This document shows, piece by piece, positions 9,578-18,952 of a stretch of 64,000 bases of DNA. The stretch comes from Mesorhizobium sp. B2-1-8 (GTDB lineage Bacteria; Pseudomonadota; Alphaproteobacteria; Rhizobiales; Rhizobiaceae): NCBI RefSeq assembly GCF_006442545.2, contig NZ_CP083952.1, positions 3,883,501-3,947,500 of the forward strand. Reading direction: 5' to 3'. Within the stretch, counting starts at the first letter, position 1; each line of letters starts with the position of its first letter. The translations under genes were made by a program, and so were the position numbers. Below the pieces are notes generated by a model that did not search any database, was not told the origin of the DNA, and worked only from the letters and a program-made list of their open reading frames with translations.

Positions 9578-11783
9578 ACCTTCACCGTCCAGAAATCAGC
9601 ACGGGACAGTCTTCTTGACCATTACCCAACTCGACGAGCGCAAGCTTGATCCTGCAATAGCACTGGCTTCCCTGGACGAAACCGCGCCCAGGGAACCGCA
9701 TCGGCTTTACGCCCTCAAGCATGGCGATTGCTTTGCCGTCGCCGATGCCTATGGCGACATACGCGGCGCTGGCGACGGCTTCTTTCGTGACGACACGCGT
9801 ATGCTTTCGGAATTTCGCCTGACCGTTGGCGGGCGGTCGCTGTCCTTGCTTGGCGCATCGCTTAGCCAGGACAACGTCCTGTTCACCAGCAACCTGACCA
9901 ATCTGCCGATCGAGAGCGCGGCGGGCCGCCAGATCCCGCAGGGCGCGATCCATATCGAGCGGGTCAGGCTTCTGTGGGAGGAAAGGCTATATGAACGCAT
10001 CACGCTCTCCAACTATAGCCGGGAGCATTCGACGGTCCTGGTGTCGCTACGCTTTGGCGTCGATTTTCGCGACATGTTCGAAGTCCGGGGTTCGACCCGC
10101 TCCAAGCGCGGCACGGCGCACACGGCCGAGATCGACCAGAGTTCGGTCGTGCTCCGCTACGAGGGCCTGGACGAAGTGGTGCGGACATCGGCGATCTCGT
10201 TTTCACTGCCGCCCGATCAACTGACCTCCGAACGGGCGGATTTCTTCATTGCCGTCACCAAGCGCAGCCGCCAGACGTTTTATGTGGAGGTGGGGAGCAA
10301 GATAGACGCGCAACCGCAAAGTGATCGGTTCCGGGCCGCCGCGGCCCGCGCCCGCTTCGGCATGCGCGCCAAGCGCCGGCATGGGGCGACGCTCCATAGT
10401 TCGGGCCGCGTCTTCAATGATTGGATGGAGCGGGCCCGCGCCGATGTGGCGTTGCTCACGACGGAATTGGCGACGGGGCCTTATCCCTATGCCGGCATTC
10501 CGTGGTTCTCCACCGCCTTCGGCCGGGACGGCGTGATTTCAGCTCTGCAGATGCTTTGGCTCAATCCCGGCCTCGCCCGTGGCGTGCTTGCGTTTCTCGC
10601 CCAGCACCAGGCGACCGAGACCTCTCCCTTCAGCGATTCCGAGCCCGGCAAGATCATGCACGAGACCCGCAAGGGCGAGATGGCGGCGCTGAGCGAGTTG
10701 CCGTTCGGCCGCTATTATGGCGGCGTCGACACGACGCCGCTCTACATCCATCTCGCCTGTGCCTATGCCGACCGCACGGGAGACACGGATTTTATCGATG
10801 GCCTGTGGCCATCGCTGTGCGCCGCCGCCGAGTGGATCGAGACAGCGAGCCGTTCGACGGGGTTCCTCACCTACCAGCGCGCCGCGGAATCCGGCCTTGC
10901 CAACCAGGGTTGGAAGGACAGTTTCGATTCCGTCTTCCATGCCGATGGCCGCATTCCGAAAGGACCGATCGCGCTGGTCGAGGTCCAGGGTTACGTCTTT
11001 GCCGCGTTTCAGGGGCTGGCAAAGCTGGCACGGCTGCGCGGCGAAGAGGAGCGGGCGGAAAATTGGGAAGTGCTCGCCGATGCGATTCGCCAACACGTCG
11101 AACGCCATTTCTGGATCGAAGACCTCGGCTATTATGCGCTGGCGATCGATGGCGACGGCCAACCCTGCAAGGTGCGCACGTCCAACGCCGGCCATCTGCT
11201 CTATGTCGGCCTTCCCAATCCGGATCGCGCACGCATTGTCGCCGACCAACTGCTATCGGCTTCGTTCCATTCCGGCTGGGGGTTGAGGACGCTGGCGGAC
11301 GACGCGATCTTCTTCAATCCGATGTCCTATCACAACGGGTCCATCTGGCCGCACGACACCGCGATCTGCGCCGCCGGATTGGCGCGCTACGGCATCCGCG
11401 ACAGCGTGGTGCGCTTGATGAGTGGGACCTTCGAATCCGCGGTTCATTTCAACATGCGGCTGCCCGAACTGTTCTGCGGGTTCACGCGCGCGGCCGGCGA
11501 AGCGCCGATTGCCTATCCGGTGGCTTGCTTGCCGCAGGCCTGGTCCGCAGGCTCTGCCTTCATGCTTATGCAGGCCTGCCTCGGCCTTCAGATTGACGGT
11601 CGGACGAACGAAATTCACGTGACCCAGCCGCGCTTGCCGATCGGCATCGACAATCTCGTCATTCGTCATCTCTCGGTAGGACATGTGGCGGTGGATCTGA
11701 CGTTTCAACGCGTGGGAGATCGTGTCGGCGCCTTCCTTGCCGATGCGCATGAGGGACTGGTGCCTCTGGTGGTCAGGAGTTGA
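9549..11783 (+). CDS. Glycogen-debranching-type amylo-alpha-1,6-glucosidase
   Basis: 744-aa protein with two domains: an N-terminal beta-rich glycogen debranching domain (GDE_N_bis type, about residues 40-240, with GDGFFRDDTRMLSEF) and a C-terminal (alpha/alpha)6 barrel of the GH15/GDE_C type. The barrel shows IPWFSTAFGRDGVISALQ near 316 and EPGKIMHETRKGEMA near 361, both typical of the family. It should hydrolyse alpha-1,6 branches or related glucosides in the cytoplasm. The frame opens at a GTG (9549) inside the end of the preceding gene; TTG 9615 is a possible later start. It is followed after 106 bases by otsA with its own promoter. Confidence 0.8.
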   Translation: MATSRAEPRKPSPSRNQHGTVFLTITQLDERKLDPAIALASLDETAPREPHRLYALKHGDCFAVADAYGDIRGAGDGFFRDDTRMLSEFRLTVGGRSLSLLGASLSQDNVLFTSNLTNLPIESAAGRQIPQGAIHIERVRLLWEERLYERITLSNYSREHSTVLVSLRFGVDFRDMFEVRGSTRSKRGTAHTAEIDQSSVVLRYEGLDEVVRTSAISFSLPPDQLTSERADFFIAVTKRSRQTFYVEVGSKIDAQPQSDRFRAAAARARFGMRAKRRHGATLHSSGRVFNDWMERARADVALLTTELATGPYPYAGIPWFSTAFGRDGVISALQMLWLNPGLARGVLAFLAQHQATETSPFSDSEPGKIMHETRKGEMAALSELPFGRYYGGVDTTPLYIHLACAYADRTGDTDFIDGLWPSLCAAAEWIETASRSTGFLTYQRAAESGLANQGWKDSFDSVFHADGRIPKGPIALVEVQGYVFAAFQGLAKLARLRGEEERAENWEVLADAIRQHVERHFWIEDLGYYALAIDGDGQPCKVRTSNAGHLLYVGLPNPDRARIVADQLLSASFHSGWGLRTLADDAIFFNPMSYHNGSIWPHDTAICAAGLARYGIRDSVVRLMSGTFESAVHFNMRLPELFCGFTRAAGEAPIAYPVACLPQAWSAGSAFMLMQACLGLQIDGRTNEIHVTQPRLPIGIDNLVIRHLSVGHVAVDLTFQRVGDRVGAFLADAHEGLVPLVVRS

Positions 11784-11789
11784 AAAATC

Positions 11790-11814
11790 GGAACCATCAT
11801 GTGTCGGGAACGTT
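11790..11814 (+). promoter_or_regulatory. EcfG (general stress sigma) promoter of otsAB
   Basis: GGAAC (11790-11794), 16 bases, CGTT (11811-11814): an exact EcfG/RpoE2 consensus in the only intergenic gap before otsA. The expected transcription start near 11820 gives a leader of about 70 bases. Trehalose synthesis under general stress control is well known in alphaproteobacteria, which supports the call. Confidence 0.8.
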
Positions 11815-11889
11815 GGACCACCACGCCATGGATGCCGGAGTTCCTGTCGGTGGATTTGCCGCGTCCCATTGAAAGGTAGTCAATTCGAA

Positions 11890-13695
11890 ATGCCCGACAA
11901 CGGTTCGTATCTAGTCGTTTCTTCGGCCGCAATGTGGCTCTTCATTCTCGCAATTGTCGGTATCTCATGCATCGTGCTTGCGGTGGTAATGGCGCGAGGG
12001 CTTCGGGCCAGAGGCGCCAAGCTCGCCCGCCTCGAAGCAGAACCCGTTCGCGGTCCTTTGCCGGAATTCGAAAAGAACGGGCAATCCGCGACCGCCGCGC
12101 TCGTCCAGTGGTCGCCGGAAACCTTGCGTCACATTTTGGCGAAGGAACTTCCCGATGCGCAGGTGATCGTTGTTTCAAATCGCGAACCCTACATCCACAA
12201 CCGCAAGGGGGATGACATTCAGCTGGTCGTGCCCGCCAGCGGGCTGGTCTCCGCGCTGGAGCCGATTACGCGCGCCTGCGCCGGCACATGGATCGCCTAT
12301 GGCGGCGGTTCGGCCGATGCGCTTGTCGTCGACGAAAATGACCGCGTCGAGGTGCCGCCTGAAAATCCTTCCTACACGTTGCGCCGCGTCTGGCTGAGCG
12401 AGGAAGAACAGCAAGGCTATTATCTCGGCTTTGCCAATGAAGGGCTTTGGCCGCTGTGCCACATAGCCTTTACCCGGCCGATATTCCGCGCCTCCGACTG
12501 GGAAGCCTATGAGGCGGTCAACCGCAAATTCGCCGACACCGTCGTCGCGGAGGCCCGCAACGAGCGGCCCATCGTGCTGGTCCAGGACTATCATTTCGCG
12601 CTGTTGCCGCGGATGATCCGGGAGCGCCTGCCGGAAGCGATCATCATCACCTTCTGGCACATTCCGTGGCCGAATTCCGAGGTGTTCAGCATCTGCCCAT
12701 GGCGAGAGAAGATTCTCGAAGGATTGCTGGGCAGTTCAATCGTCGGCTTTCACACCCAGTTTCATTGCAACAACTTCATCGATAGCGTCGACCGCTTCCT
12801 GGAGAGCAGGATAGAGCGCGAAGATTCCGCCATCTCCTATGGCGGCCAGATCAGCCTGGTTCACGCCTATCCGATTTCAATCGAATGGGAGCCGCCGCAT
12901 CTGAGCAAACTGCCTGCCGTTGCAGAATGTCGCCAACTCATTCGCGAGAGATTCGGCTTGGCCGAAAACGTCAGGCTGTGCGTCGGCGTCGAACGCCTCG
13001 ACTATACCAAGGGCATACTCGATCGTCTCAACGCGCTCGACGAGTTGCTGACGCTGCATCCGGAATGGATTGGCAAGGTGGCGTTCCTGCAGATCGCCGC
13101 GCCCAGCCGCGGCACCTTGCCCGCCTACCAACAATTGTACGAGGAATGTCTGCGCCATGCCGAGGATCTCAACCAGCGCCATGGTCGTGAAGGCTATACC
13201 CCCGTAGTGCTGGTGACCGAACATCACTCGCAAGTGCAGGTCTACGAGATTTACCGGGCCGCCGACGTCTGTATGGTCACCAGCCTCCACGACGGCATGA
13301 ACCTGGTTGCAAAGGAGTTTGTGGCGGCGCGCGAGGATGAACAGGGCGTGCTGCTGCTCAGCATGTTCGCCGGCGCGTCGAAAGAGTTGCTGGAAGCGTT
13401 GATCGTCAATCCCTACGACGCGGCGATGATGGGCGACGCCCTGCTGCAGGCCTTGACCATGTCATCGGAAGAGCAACGTCAGCGCATGCGGCGCTTGCGC
13501 GAGGTCGTGTGTGAAAACAATGTCTATCGATGGGCGGGCAGCATGCTGTTCGACGCGGCGCGCCTGCGCAAACGCGATGCGGTCGATCGCGCCGTCAACG
13601 GTGCCCCCGGTTCTGCTGGCCCCGGTTCTGCCGGCCCCGGTTCTCCTGGCAATGTGATATCGCTGCACGACCGCAAGCGCGTGGCAGCGCTGTGA
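11890..13695 (+). CDS. otsA: Trehalose-6-phosphate synthase with N-terminal membrane anchor
   Basis: 601-aa GT20 enzyme that joins UDP-glucose and glucose 6-phosphate into trehalose 6-phosphate. Visible motifs are [11 protein letters not shown] (about 95), QDYHFALLP (about 235), [34 protein letters not shown] (about 367) and [14 protein letters not shown] (about 467). It is about 130 residues longer than E. coli OtsA: a membrane segment ([21 protein letters not shown], about 14-34) and a linker precede the catalytic domain, and a PGSAG-repeat tail ends it. An in-frame opening upstream is ignored because ATG 11890 begins the protein just before the hydrophobic segment. Its stop overlaps the otsB start (ATGA). 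Confidence 0.9.
   Translation: MPDNGSYLVVSSAAMWLFILAIVGISCIVLAVVMARGLRARGAKLARLEAEPVRGPLPEFEKNGQSATAALVQWSPETLRHILAKELPDAQVIVVSNREPYIHNRKGDDIQLVVPASGLVSALEPITRACAGTWIAYGGGSADALVVDENDRVEVPPENPSYTLRRVWLSEEEQQGYYLGFANEGLWPLCHIAFTRPIFRASDWEAYEAVNRKFADTVVAEARNERPIVLVQDYHFALLPRMIRERLPEAIIITFWHIPWPNSEVFSICPWREKILEGLLGSSIVGFHTQFHCNNFIDSVDRFLESRIEREDSAISYGGQISLVHAYPISIEWEPPHLSKLPAVAECRQLIRERFGLAENVRLCVGVERLDYTKGILDRLNALDELLTLHPEWIGKVAFLQIAAPSRGTLPAYQQLYEECLRHAEDLNQRHGREGYTPVVLVTEHHSQVQVYEIYRAADVCMVTSLHDGMNLVAKEFVAAREDEQGVLLLSMFAGASKELLEALIVNPYDAAMMGDALLQALTMSSEEQRQRMRRLREVVCENNVYRWAGSMLFDAARLRKRDAVDRAVNGAPGSAGPGSAGPGSPGNVISLHDRKRVAAL
13606..13650 (+). repeat. Three 15-bp tandem repeats in the otsA 3' end
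   Basis: Units at 13606-13620, 13621-13635 and 13636-13650 (CCCGGTTCTGCTGGC and two variants) encode [10 protein letters not shown] and PGSPG. They form a flexible linker near the OtsA C-terminus. In-frame repeats can change copy number without a frameshift, so length may vary between strains. Confidence 0.85.
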
Positions 13696-14483
13696 TGTCG
13701 ACATTGTCAAACTTGACCGAACCCAACGTCCCGCAGGATGCGTGGGCCTTGTTTCTCGATATCGACGGCACGCTTCTCGAACATGCCGCGCATCCCGATG
13801 CGGTGGTTGTCGGCGATGAGTTGCGGACGCTGTTGGCAGGGCTCGAATTGCAATTGGACGGAGCGCTGGCATTCATCACGGGGCGGTCGATCGCCGCGGT
13901 CGACCATCTTTTCCAGCCCCTTAAACTGCGCGCTGCCGGGCTTTACGGCCTTGAGCACAGGCTCACGCGTGATGGTCCGGTCGAGGCGGCGGGAGAGCCG
14001 GCCGACATTGCGGCGCTTGCCGAGGAAATCGAGGCGGAGCTGGACAGTGCGGACGTCTATATCGAGCGCAAGGGCCCGATCCTGGCAATCCACACACGCG
14101 CGGCACCGCAATTGTTGCAGCGCGCCACGCAACTGGTCGAGCAGGCGCTGGACAGGTTGCCCAGGGGATATCGGGTGCTGGCCGGCAATGCCGGCGTCGA
14201 ATTGATGCCGCTGGAGGCAGCGAAAGGAGCAGCAATCAGGCGCTTCTTGGACCTGCCGGCTTTCGAGGGGAGGCGGCCGGTATTTCTGGGTGACGACACG
14301 TCCGACGAGAATGGTTTCGAGGCCGTCAATGAGATGGACGGCATTTCGATCCGCATCAAACCGCGCGGACCGACCGCCGCACGCCATGCGCTTGCAGGCG
14401 TTGGCGAGGCTTTGGCTTGGCTGGGTGCGGTGAGCCAGCGCAATGGGAATGGATCGACAGGTCTGGTCCGTTCCGTTCCTTGA
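13695..14483 (+). CDS. otsB: Trehalose-6-phosphate phosphatase
   Basis: 262-aa HAD-superfamily phosphatase that releases trehalose from trehalose 6-phosphate, completing the OtsA reaction. Motif I is LFLDIDGTLLE (D-x-D-G-T, about residues 18-28), motif II ITGRS, and the acidic motif is LGDDTSDENGF near residue 202. Length is normal for bacterial OtsB (about 260). The ATG overlaps the otsA stop by one base, so the two are translationally coupled and share the EcfG promoter. The frame is open upstream within otsA, but homology starts just after this ATG. Confidence 0.93.
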   Translation: MSTLSNLTEPNVPQDAWALFLDIDGTLLEHAAHPDAVVVGDELRTLLAGLELQLDGALAFITGRSIAAVDHLFQPLKLRAAGLYGLEHRLTRDGPVEAAGEPADIAALAEEIEAELDSADVYIERKGPILAIHTRAAPQLLQRATQLVEQALDRLPRGYRVLAGNAGVELMPLEAAKGAAIRRFLDLPAFEGRRPVFLGDDTSDENGFEAVNEMDGISIRIKPRGPTAARHALAGVGEALAWLGAVSQRNGNGSTGLVRSVP

Positions 14484-14499
14484 AACGAAGGAGTCGGTG

Positions 14500-14712
14500 A
14501 TGACCCAATTCACCAGTCTCATCCGGGAGATCATGCCCATCTGGCTACGCCGGCGGTCGCTCCCGAATGCGTACGAGAGCGAGCCGAGTTTCGATCCGCC
14601 ACGCCCGCAGGAGGCTGACGAGGTCTGGCGCCAGGTTGTCGAAAAGGATCTCTTTGGCGCCAACACGCAGGATTACGCCGAGACCGGGGACAAAAAGACC
14701 AGCCGCCACTGA
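14500..14712 (+). CDS. Small hypothetical protein downstream of otsB
   Basis: 70-aa charged soluble protein (starting MTQFTSLIREIMPIWLRRR), with no cysteines, signal peptide or known domain. GAAGGAG lies 6 bases before the ATG, which supports a real gene, and it starts 16 bases after otsB in the same direction. It ends 6 bases before the converging dprA stop. I do not recognise it. It is probably cotranscribed with otsAB under general stress control; a function cannot be assigned. Confidence 0.55.
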   Translation: MTQFTSLIREIMPIWLRRRSLPNAYESEPSFDPPRPQEADEVWRQVVEKDLFGANTQDYAETGDKKTSRH

Positions 14713-14718
14713 GGGCGG

Positions 14719-15852
14719 TCAGCCTTCCCCGAAAACCAACGAAACATTGCCGCCGGCGTGACGTTCGAGGCGGCCGGCGAGATCGAGTTCCAGCAGCACC
14801 ATGAACACCTGGGCGGGATGCAGGCCGGTGTGGCGGATGATTTCGTCGACCGGCACCGGTGTCGGTCCCAGCGCCTCGATCACCTTGGTCCGGTCGCTCT
14901 CGCCTGGTGGCGGTGTTGCCGAAAAATCGGGCGGATCTTCAAACGGCGGCAGATCAGGTGCTCGCATGCCGGTCAGCGGAAGGATCGCCCTGGAAACGTC
15001 TGAAGCTTCTGTCACCAGCGTGGCGCCGTCCTTGAGCAGGCCGTTGGTACCGGCTGCGCGCGGATCGAGCGGAGAGCCTGGCACGGCAAAGACCAGTCGG
15101 CCCATCTCGCCGGCAAGCCTGGCGCTGATCAGCGAGCCTGAGCGCTGCGCCGCCTCGACCACCACCAGTCCAAGGGCAGCCCCCGCGACCAGGCGGTTGC
15201 GGCGCGGGAAATCCTGGGCGCGCGGCTGCCAGCCGAACGGCATTTCCGAGATGATGGCGCCACGTTCGGCGATGTCATCGCACAGTCCGGCATTTTCGGG
15301 CGGGTAGGGCAGGTCGAGGCCTCCGGCAAGAACACCGACCGTCCCGGTCGAGAGGCTGCCCTGATGCGCCGCCGTGTCGATGCCGCGCGCCAGGCCGGAG
15401 ATGATCCCGTAGCCCTCTCTTCCGAGATCGGCTGCCAGCATGCGCGCCATCTTGATGCCGGCAAGCGATGCGTTGCGGGCGCCGACAATCGCGACCCCCG
15501 GCAGCCGGAACACCGCGGCGTTACCCTTGACCGCCAGCAGCGGCGGCGGATTGTCCATGTTGCGCAGAAGCGGCGGATAGTCTGCCTCGCCGATGCCGAC
15601 GAAGCGTGCCCCGATCCGCCGCGCGGCCTCCATCTCGGCCTCGGCTTCGGCGATGGAAGGGGTGCGCACGATCCGGTTGGCGCCACCGGAAATCATCAGT
15701 TCCGGCAGCATTTCCAACGCGACCTCGGCCGAACCGAAGCGGTTGATCAGGTCGCGAAAGGAGGCCGGCCCGACATTCTGGGTGCGGATCAGCCGCAGCC
15801 AGCTCAGCCGCTGGCGATCGGTGAGACGCGGCCCGGTGGCCGGTTTGCTCAC
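14719..15852 (-). CDS. dprA: DNA-processing protein DprA
   Basis: 377-aa DprA/Smf protein. In naturally transformable bacteria it binds incoming single-stranded DNA and loads RecA. An N-terminal helix-hairpin-helix-like region comes first. The extended Rossmann fold shows [14 protein letters not shown] and [13 protein letters not shown] in the middle. A C-terminal winged-helix region (about 310-370, with [27 protein letters not shown]) completes it. The start is GTG 15852, which overlaps the plsY stop (GTGA), so translation is coupled. comEC is the other uptake gene in this window; competence in this organism is not shown by that. Confidence 0.92.
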   Translation of the reverse strand: MSKPATGPRLTDRQRLSWLRLIRTQNVGPASFRDLINRFGSAEVALEMLPELMISGGANRIVRTPSIAEAEAEMEAARRIGARFVGIGEADYPPLLRNMDNPPPLLAVKGNAAVFRLPGVAIVGARNASLAGIKMARMLAADLGREGYGIISGLARGIDTAAHQGSLSTGTVGVLAGGLDLPYPPENAGLCDDIAERGAIISEMPFGWQPRAQDFPRRNRLVAGAALGLVVVEAAQRSGSLISARLAGEMGRLVFAVPGSPLDPRAAGTNGLLKDGATLVTEASDVSRAILPLTGMRAPDLPPFEDPPDFSATPPPGESDRTKVIEALGPTPVPVDEIIRHTGLHPAQVFMVLLELDLAGRLERHAGGNVSLVFGEG

Positions 15853-16436
15853 CCCTTGGCTCCGATCTTGCCTTCGGTGCCGGCAATCAGCCGCGAAATG
15901 TTGGCTCTATGCATGATGAAAACGATGATGCTCATCACCACGAACAGCACCGCAATCCGCGGGGTGCTCATGAAATACAGGGCGATCGGGACGACGACGG
16001 CCGCAGCCAGCGCTGCCAGCGAGGAGAAGCGGAAAAGAAAAGCCATCACCAGCCAGGCGACGGCGAAGATCAGTGCCACCTGCCAGGCAAGGCCAACCAG
16101 CACTCCGAGATAGGTCGCGACGCCCTTGCCCCCTTTGAACCCCAGCCATGCCGGAAACAGATGGCCCAGAAAGGCGCCAAGGCCAGCCCAGATCGCCGTT
16201 TCAGGCGCGAAATGGCCTGCTATCAGCACGGCTGCCGTACCTTTCAGCGCATCGAGCAGCAAGGTCGCTGCGGCGAGCCCCTTGTTGCCGGTGCGCAGCA
16301 CATTGGTGGCGCCGATATTGCCGGAGCCGATATTGCGTACGTCTCCAAGGCCGGCCGCACGGGTGAGCAGCAGGCCGAACGGAATTGAGCCCAGCAAATA
16401 ACCGAACGCCAACGCCAGGATCAGGCCATAAGTCAT
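15849..16436 (-). CDS. plsY: Glycerol-3-phosphate acyltransferase PlsY
   Basis: 195-aa integral membrane acyltransferase that transfers the acyl group from acyl-phosphate to glycerol 3-phosphate, the first step of phospholipid synthesis. The family motifs are present: [10 protein letters not shown] near residue 16, [17 protein letters not shown] near 37, and [12 protein letters not shown] near 102. About five membrane segments are visible. I chose ATG 16436 ([17 protein letters not shown]) because it starts at the first helix; an in-frame start 9 codons upstream is possible. It overlaps dprA by 3 bases. Confidence 0.92.
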   Translation of the reverse strand: MTYGLILALAFGYLLGSIPFGLLLTRAAGLGDVRNIGSGNIGATNVLRTGNKGLAAATLLLDALKGTAAVLIAGHFAPETAIWAGLGAFLGHLFPAWLGFKGGKGVATYLGVLVGLAWQVALIFAVAWLVMAFLFRFSSLAALAAAVVVPIALYFMSTPRIAVLFVVMSIIVFIMHRANISRLIAGTEGKIGAKG

Positions 16437-16490
16437 TGTTTCCCCCGCATTTTCCACAACCATGCTCGATGCCGCATGGCTACCGCCGGC

Positions 16491-17777
16491 TCAGGCGGAA
16501 AATACTGTGCGGCCCGCCACCAGCGTTTGCAAGACCTTGCCTTGCAGTCGTGCGCCTTCGAAGCAGGTGTTTTTCGAGCGGGAGCGGATGCCGCTTTCAC
16601 TGACGATCCAGGGTTCGTCGAGGTCGACAATGGCGAGATCGGCTACCGCGCCCGGCTTCAGCGTGCCGCCGGGCAATCCAAACAACCTCGCCGGCGCGGT
16701 GGACAAGGTCTCGATCAGCCTGAGCAACGGCACGTCGCCATTGTGGTAGAGGCGCAAGGCCGCGCCCAACAGGGTTTCGAGGCCGATGGCACCGGCTGCC
16801 GCGTCGGCGAAGGGCAGCCGCTTGGTGTCGACATCCTGCGGATCATGTGAAGAGACAACGACATCGACCGTTCCGTCCTTCACCGCCTCGATCATCGCCA
16901 GCCGGTCCTCTTCGGCGCGCAGCGGCGGCGTCAGGCGGAAGAAGGTGCGGTACTCGCCGACGTCGTTTTCATTGAGCGACAGATTGTGGATCGATACGCC
17001 CGATGTCACTGCCGCGCCGTCAGCCTTCGCCCGCGCCACGGCGCTTGCCGCCATTGCCGTCGATATCTTCGCGGCATGGTACGAACCGCGCGTCAGCCGT
17101 GCCAGCGCAAGGTCCCGCTCGAGGGGTATGGATTCGGCTTCACGCGGAATGCCGGAGAGACCGAGCCAACTGGCGTACAGGCCCTCATTCATGACGCCCG
17201 ACGACCCAAGGTCGGCATCCTGCGTTTCATGGACGATGGTGGCGCCGAAATCGCGCGCATAGGTCAGCGCGCGGCGCATCACCAGCGCGCTCGATATGGT
17301 ATGCCGACCATCGGTGAAGGCGACCGCACCCGCCTCGCGCAGCAGGCCGAACTCCGTCATCTCACGCCCGTGGAGGCCCTTGGTGATGGCGGCGGCCGGA
17401 AAGATGTTGACGACGGCCGTGTCCTTGGCGGTGCGCAGCACGAATTCGACCAGCGCCACATTGTCGATCACCGGGTCGGTGTCGGGCATCATGACGATCG
17501 ACGTCACCCCGCCGGCGGCCGCGGCGACGCTTGCCGAAGCGATGGTTTCGCGATGCTCGCCGCCCGGCTCGCCGATGAAGACGCGGCCATCGATCAAACC
17601 TGGCATGATCGCCTTGCCGGCGCAGTCGATTGCCGTGGCTCCGTCGGGGACGCCCTGGTTCAGAGCCACCTTGCCAGCGGCAACGATTTTCTTGCCATCG
17701 ACTATTACGGAGCCGACTTCGTCGAGCCCGCGCGAAGGGTCGACGATGCGGGCGCGTTCAAAGACCGTGATGCTCAT
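16491..17777 (-). CDS. pyrC: Dihydroorotase-like protein (PyrC, probably inactive pseudo-enzyme)
   Basis: 428-aa class I dihydroorotase-fold amidohydrolase, 4-base overlap with pyrB. Key metal ligands appear lost: the usual D-x-H-x-H reads DGRVF (63-67), the histidine of the H-x-x-H-x-S-T block is K237 (HAAKIST), and the TDHAPH aspartate is S310 (SSHDPQ). D156 (AFTDGR) and H183 (IVHETQ) remain, as does the substrate-side GLETLLG block. By analogy with PyrC' of Pseudomonas, a dead dihydroorotase needed to assemble the PyrB holoenzyme, this probably serves as an ATCase partner, and a true pyrC should lie elsewhere. Family membership is certain; loss of activity is an inference from residues. 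Confidence 0.85.
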   Translation of the reverse strand: MSITVFERARIVDPSRGLDEVGSVIVDGKKIVAAGKVALNQGVPDGATAIDCAGKAIMPGLIDGRVFIGEPGGEHRETIASASVAAAAGGVTSIVMMPDTDPVIDNVALVEFVLRTAKDTAVVNIFPAAAITKGLHGREMTEFGLLREAGAVAFTDGRHTISSALVMRRALTYARDFGATIVHETQDADLGSSGVMNEGLYASWLGLSGIPREAESIPLERDLALARLTRGSYHAAKISTAMAASAVARAKADGAAVTSGVSIHNLSLNENDVGEYRTFFRLTPPLRAEEDRLAMIEAVKDGTVDVVVSSHDPQDVDTKRLPFADAAAGAIGLETLLGAALRLYHNGDVPLLRLIETLSTAPARLFGLPGGTLKPGAVADLAIVDLDEPWIVSESGIRSRSKNTCFEGARLQGKVLQTLVAGRTVFSA

Positions 17778-18769
17778 GCGCCGCGGCCCTCTGGATTGCG
17801 CCCCTCTTGGTTGCGACCGTCTTGATTACGACGGGGATCGAGCAGCGCTTCCATCACCGCCATGCGCACGGCGACACCCATTTCCACCTGCTCCTGGATG
17901 ACGCTTTGCGGGCCGTCGGCGATTTCGGAGGCAATCTCGACACCTCGGTTCATCGGGCCGGGATGCATGACCAGCGCGTCGTCCTTGGCCGCCTTCAGCT
18001 TCTCGGCATCGAGGCCGAAATAGCGGAAGTATTCGCGCACCGACGGCACGAAGGCGCCTTCCATGCGCTCGCGCTGCAAGCGCAACATCATCACCACATC
18101 CGCGTCCTTCAGGCCTTCCGCCATCGAGCGGCAGACGATCACGCCCATCCTGTCGATGCCCGAGGGCAACAGCGTCGAGGGCGCCACCACCCGCACCTGT
18201 GCGCCGAGTGCGTTGAGCAGCATGATATTGGAGCGCGCCACACGCGAATGCAGGATGTCGCCGCAGATCGCCACGATCAGCTTCGACAGCGGACCCTTGG
18301 CGCGGCGGATAGTGAGCGCGTCGAGCAGCGCCTGTGTCGGGTGTTCATGCGCGCCATCGCCGGCATTGACCACCGAGCAGCCGACCTTCTGCGCCAGAAG
18401 GGCCGCCGCGCCCGCCGACTGATGGCGGATGATCAATATATCGGGCCGCATGGCGTTCAGTGTCATCGCGGTGTCGATGAGCGTTTCGCCCTTCTTTACG
18501 GAAGAACTCGCCACCGACATGTTCATGACATCGGCGCCGAGCCGTTTTCCGGCCAGTTCGAAGGACGACTGCGTGCGGGTCGAGGCTTCGTAGAAGAGGT
18601 TGATCTGGGTGCGGCCGCGCAATGTCGAGGTCTTTTTCTCGGACTGCCGCGAGATCGCGACCGCCCGATCCGCCCTGTCGAGCAACAGCTCGATGTCGGC
18701 GGGCGAAAGATCGCTGATGCCCAGAAGATGGCGGTGAGGATAGAGTGGCAGGGACGAAGCGTCGGTCAT
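17774..18769 (-). CDS. pyrB: Aspartate carbamoyltransferase catalytic subunit
   Basis: 331-aa enzyme that makes N-carbamoyl-aspartate from carbamoyl phosphate and aspartate, the committed step of pyrimidine synthesis. The carbamoyl phosphate motif [10 protein letters not shown] is near residue 58, HPTQALLD near 143, and a later [11 protein letters not shown] near 269. The C-terminal 15 residues ([19 protein letters not shown]) are a degenerate repeat tail beyond the fold. There is no pyrI-type regulatory gene, which fits an assembly with the PyrC-like protein encoded next, whose start overlaps this stop. Confidence 0.95.
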   Translation of the reverse strand: MTDASSLPLYPHRHLLGISDLSPADIELLLDRADRAVAISRQSEKKTSTLRGRTQINLFYEASTRTQSSFELAGKRLGADVMNMSVASSSVKKGETLIDTAMTLNAMRPDILIIRHQSAGAAALLAQKVGCSVVNAGDGAHEHPTQALLDALTIRRAKGPLSKLIVAICGDILHSRVARSNIMLLNALGAQVRVVAPSTLLPSGIDRMGVIVCRSMAEGLKDADVVMMLRLQRERMEGAFVPSVREYFRYFGLDAEKLKAAKDDALVMHPGPMNRGVEIASEIADGPQSVIQEQVEMGVAVRMAVMEALLDPRRNQDGRNQEGRNPEGRGA

Positions 18770-18952
18770 CTCAAGGGGCTGCTATAGGGTGCGGATTTCG
18801 CGCCCGCAAGCACCCGCGTTGGATTGACGCCGTTCTCCCCGGTATTTTCGTCGCGCGCACAGCAACGCTTGGCTATATCTAGCCGATGGCCTCGGATTCG
18901 AGGCTTTCCGACGATAGGGCCTTTCCAGAAGGATTGGCTAGAAGGATTGGGC

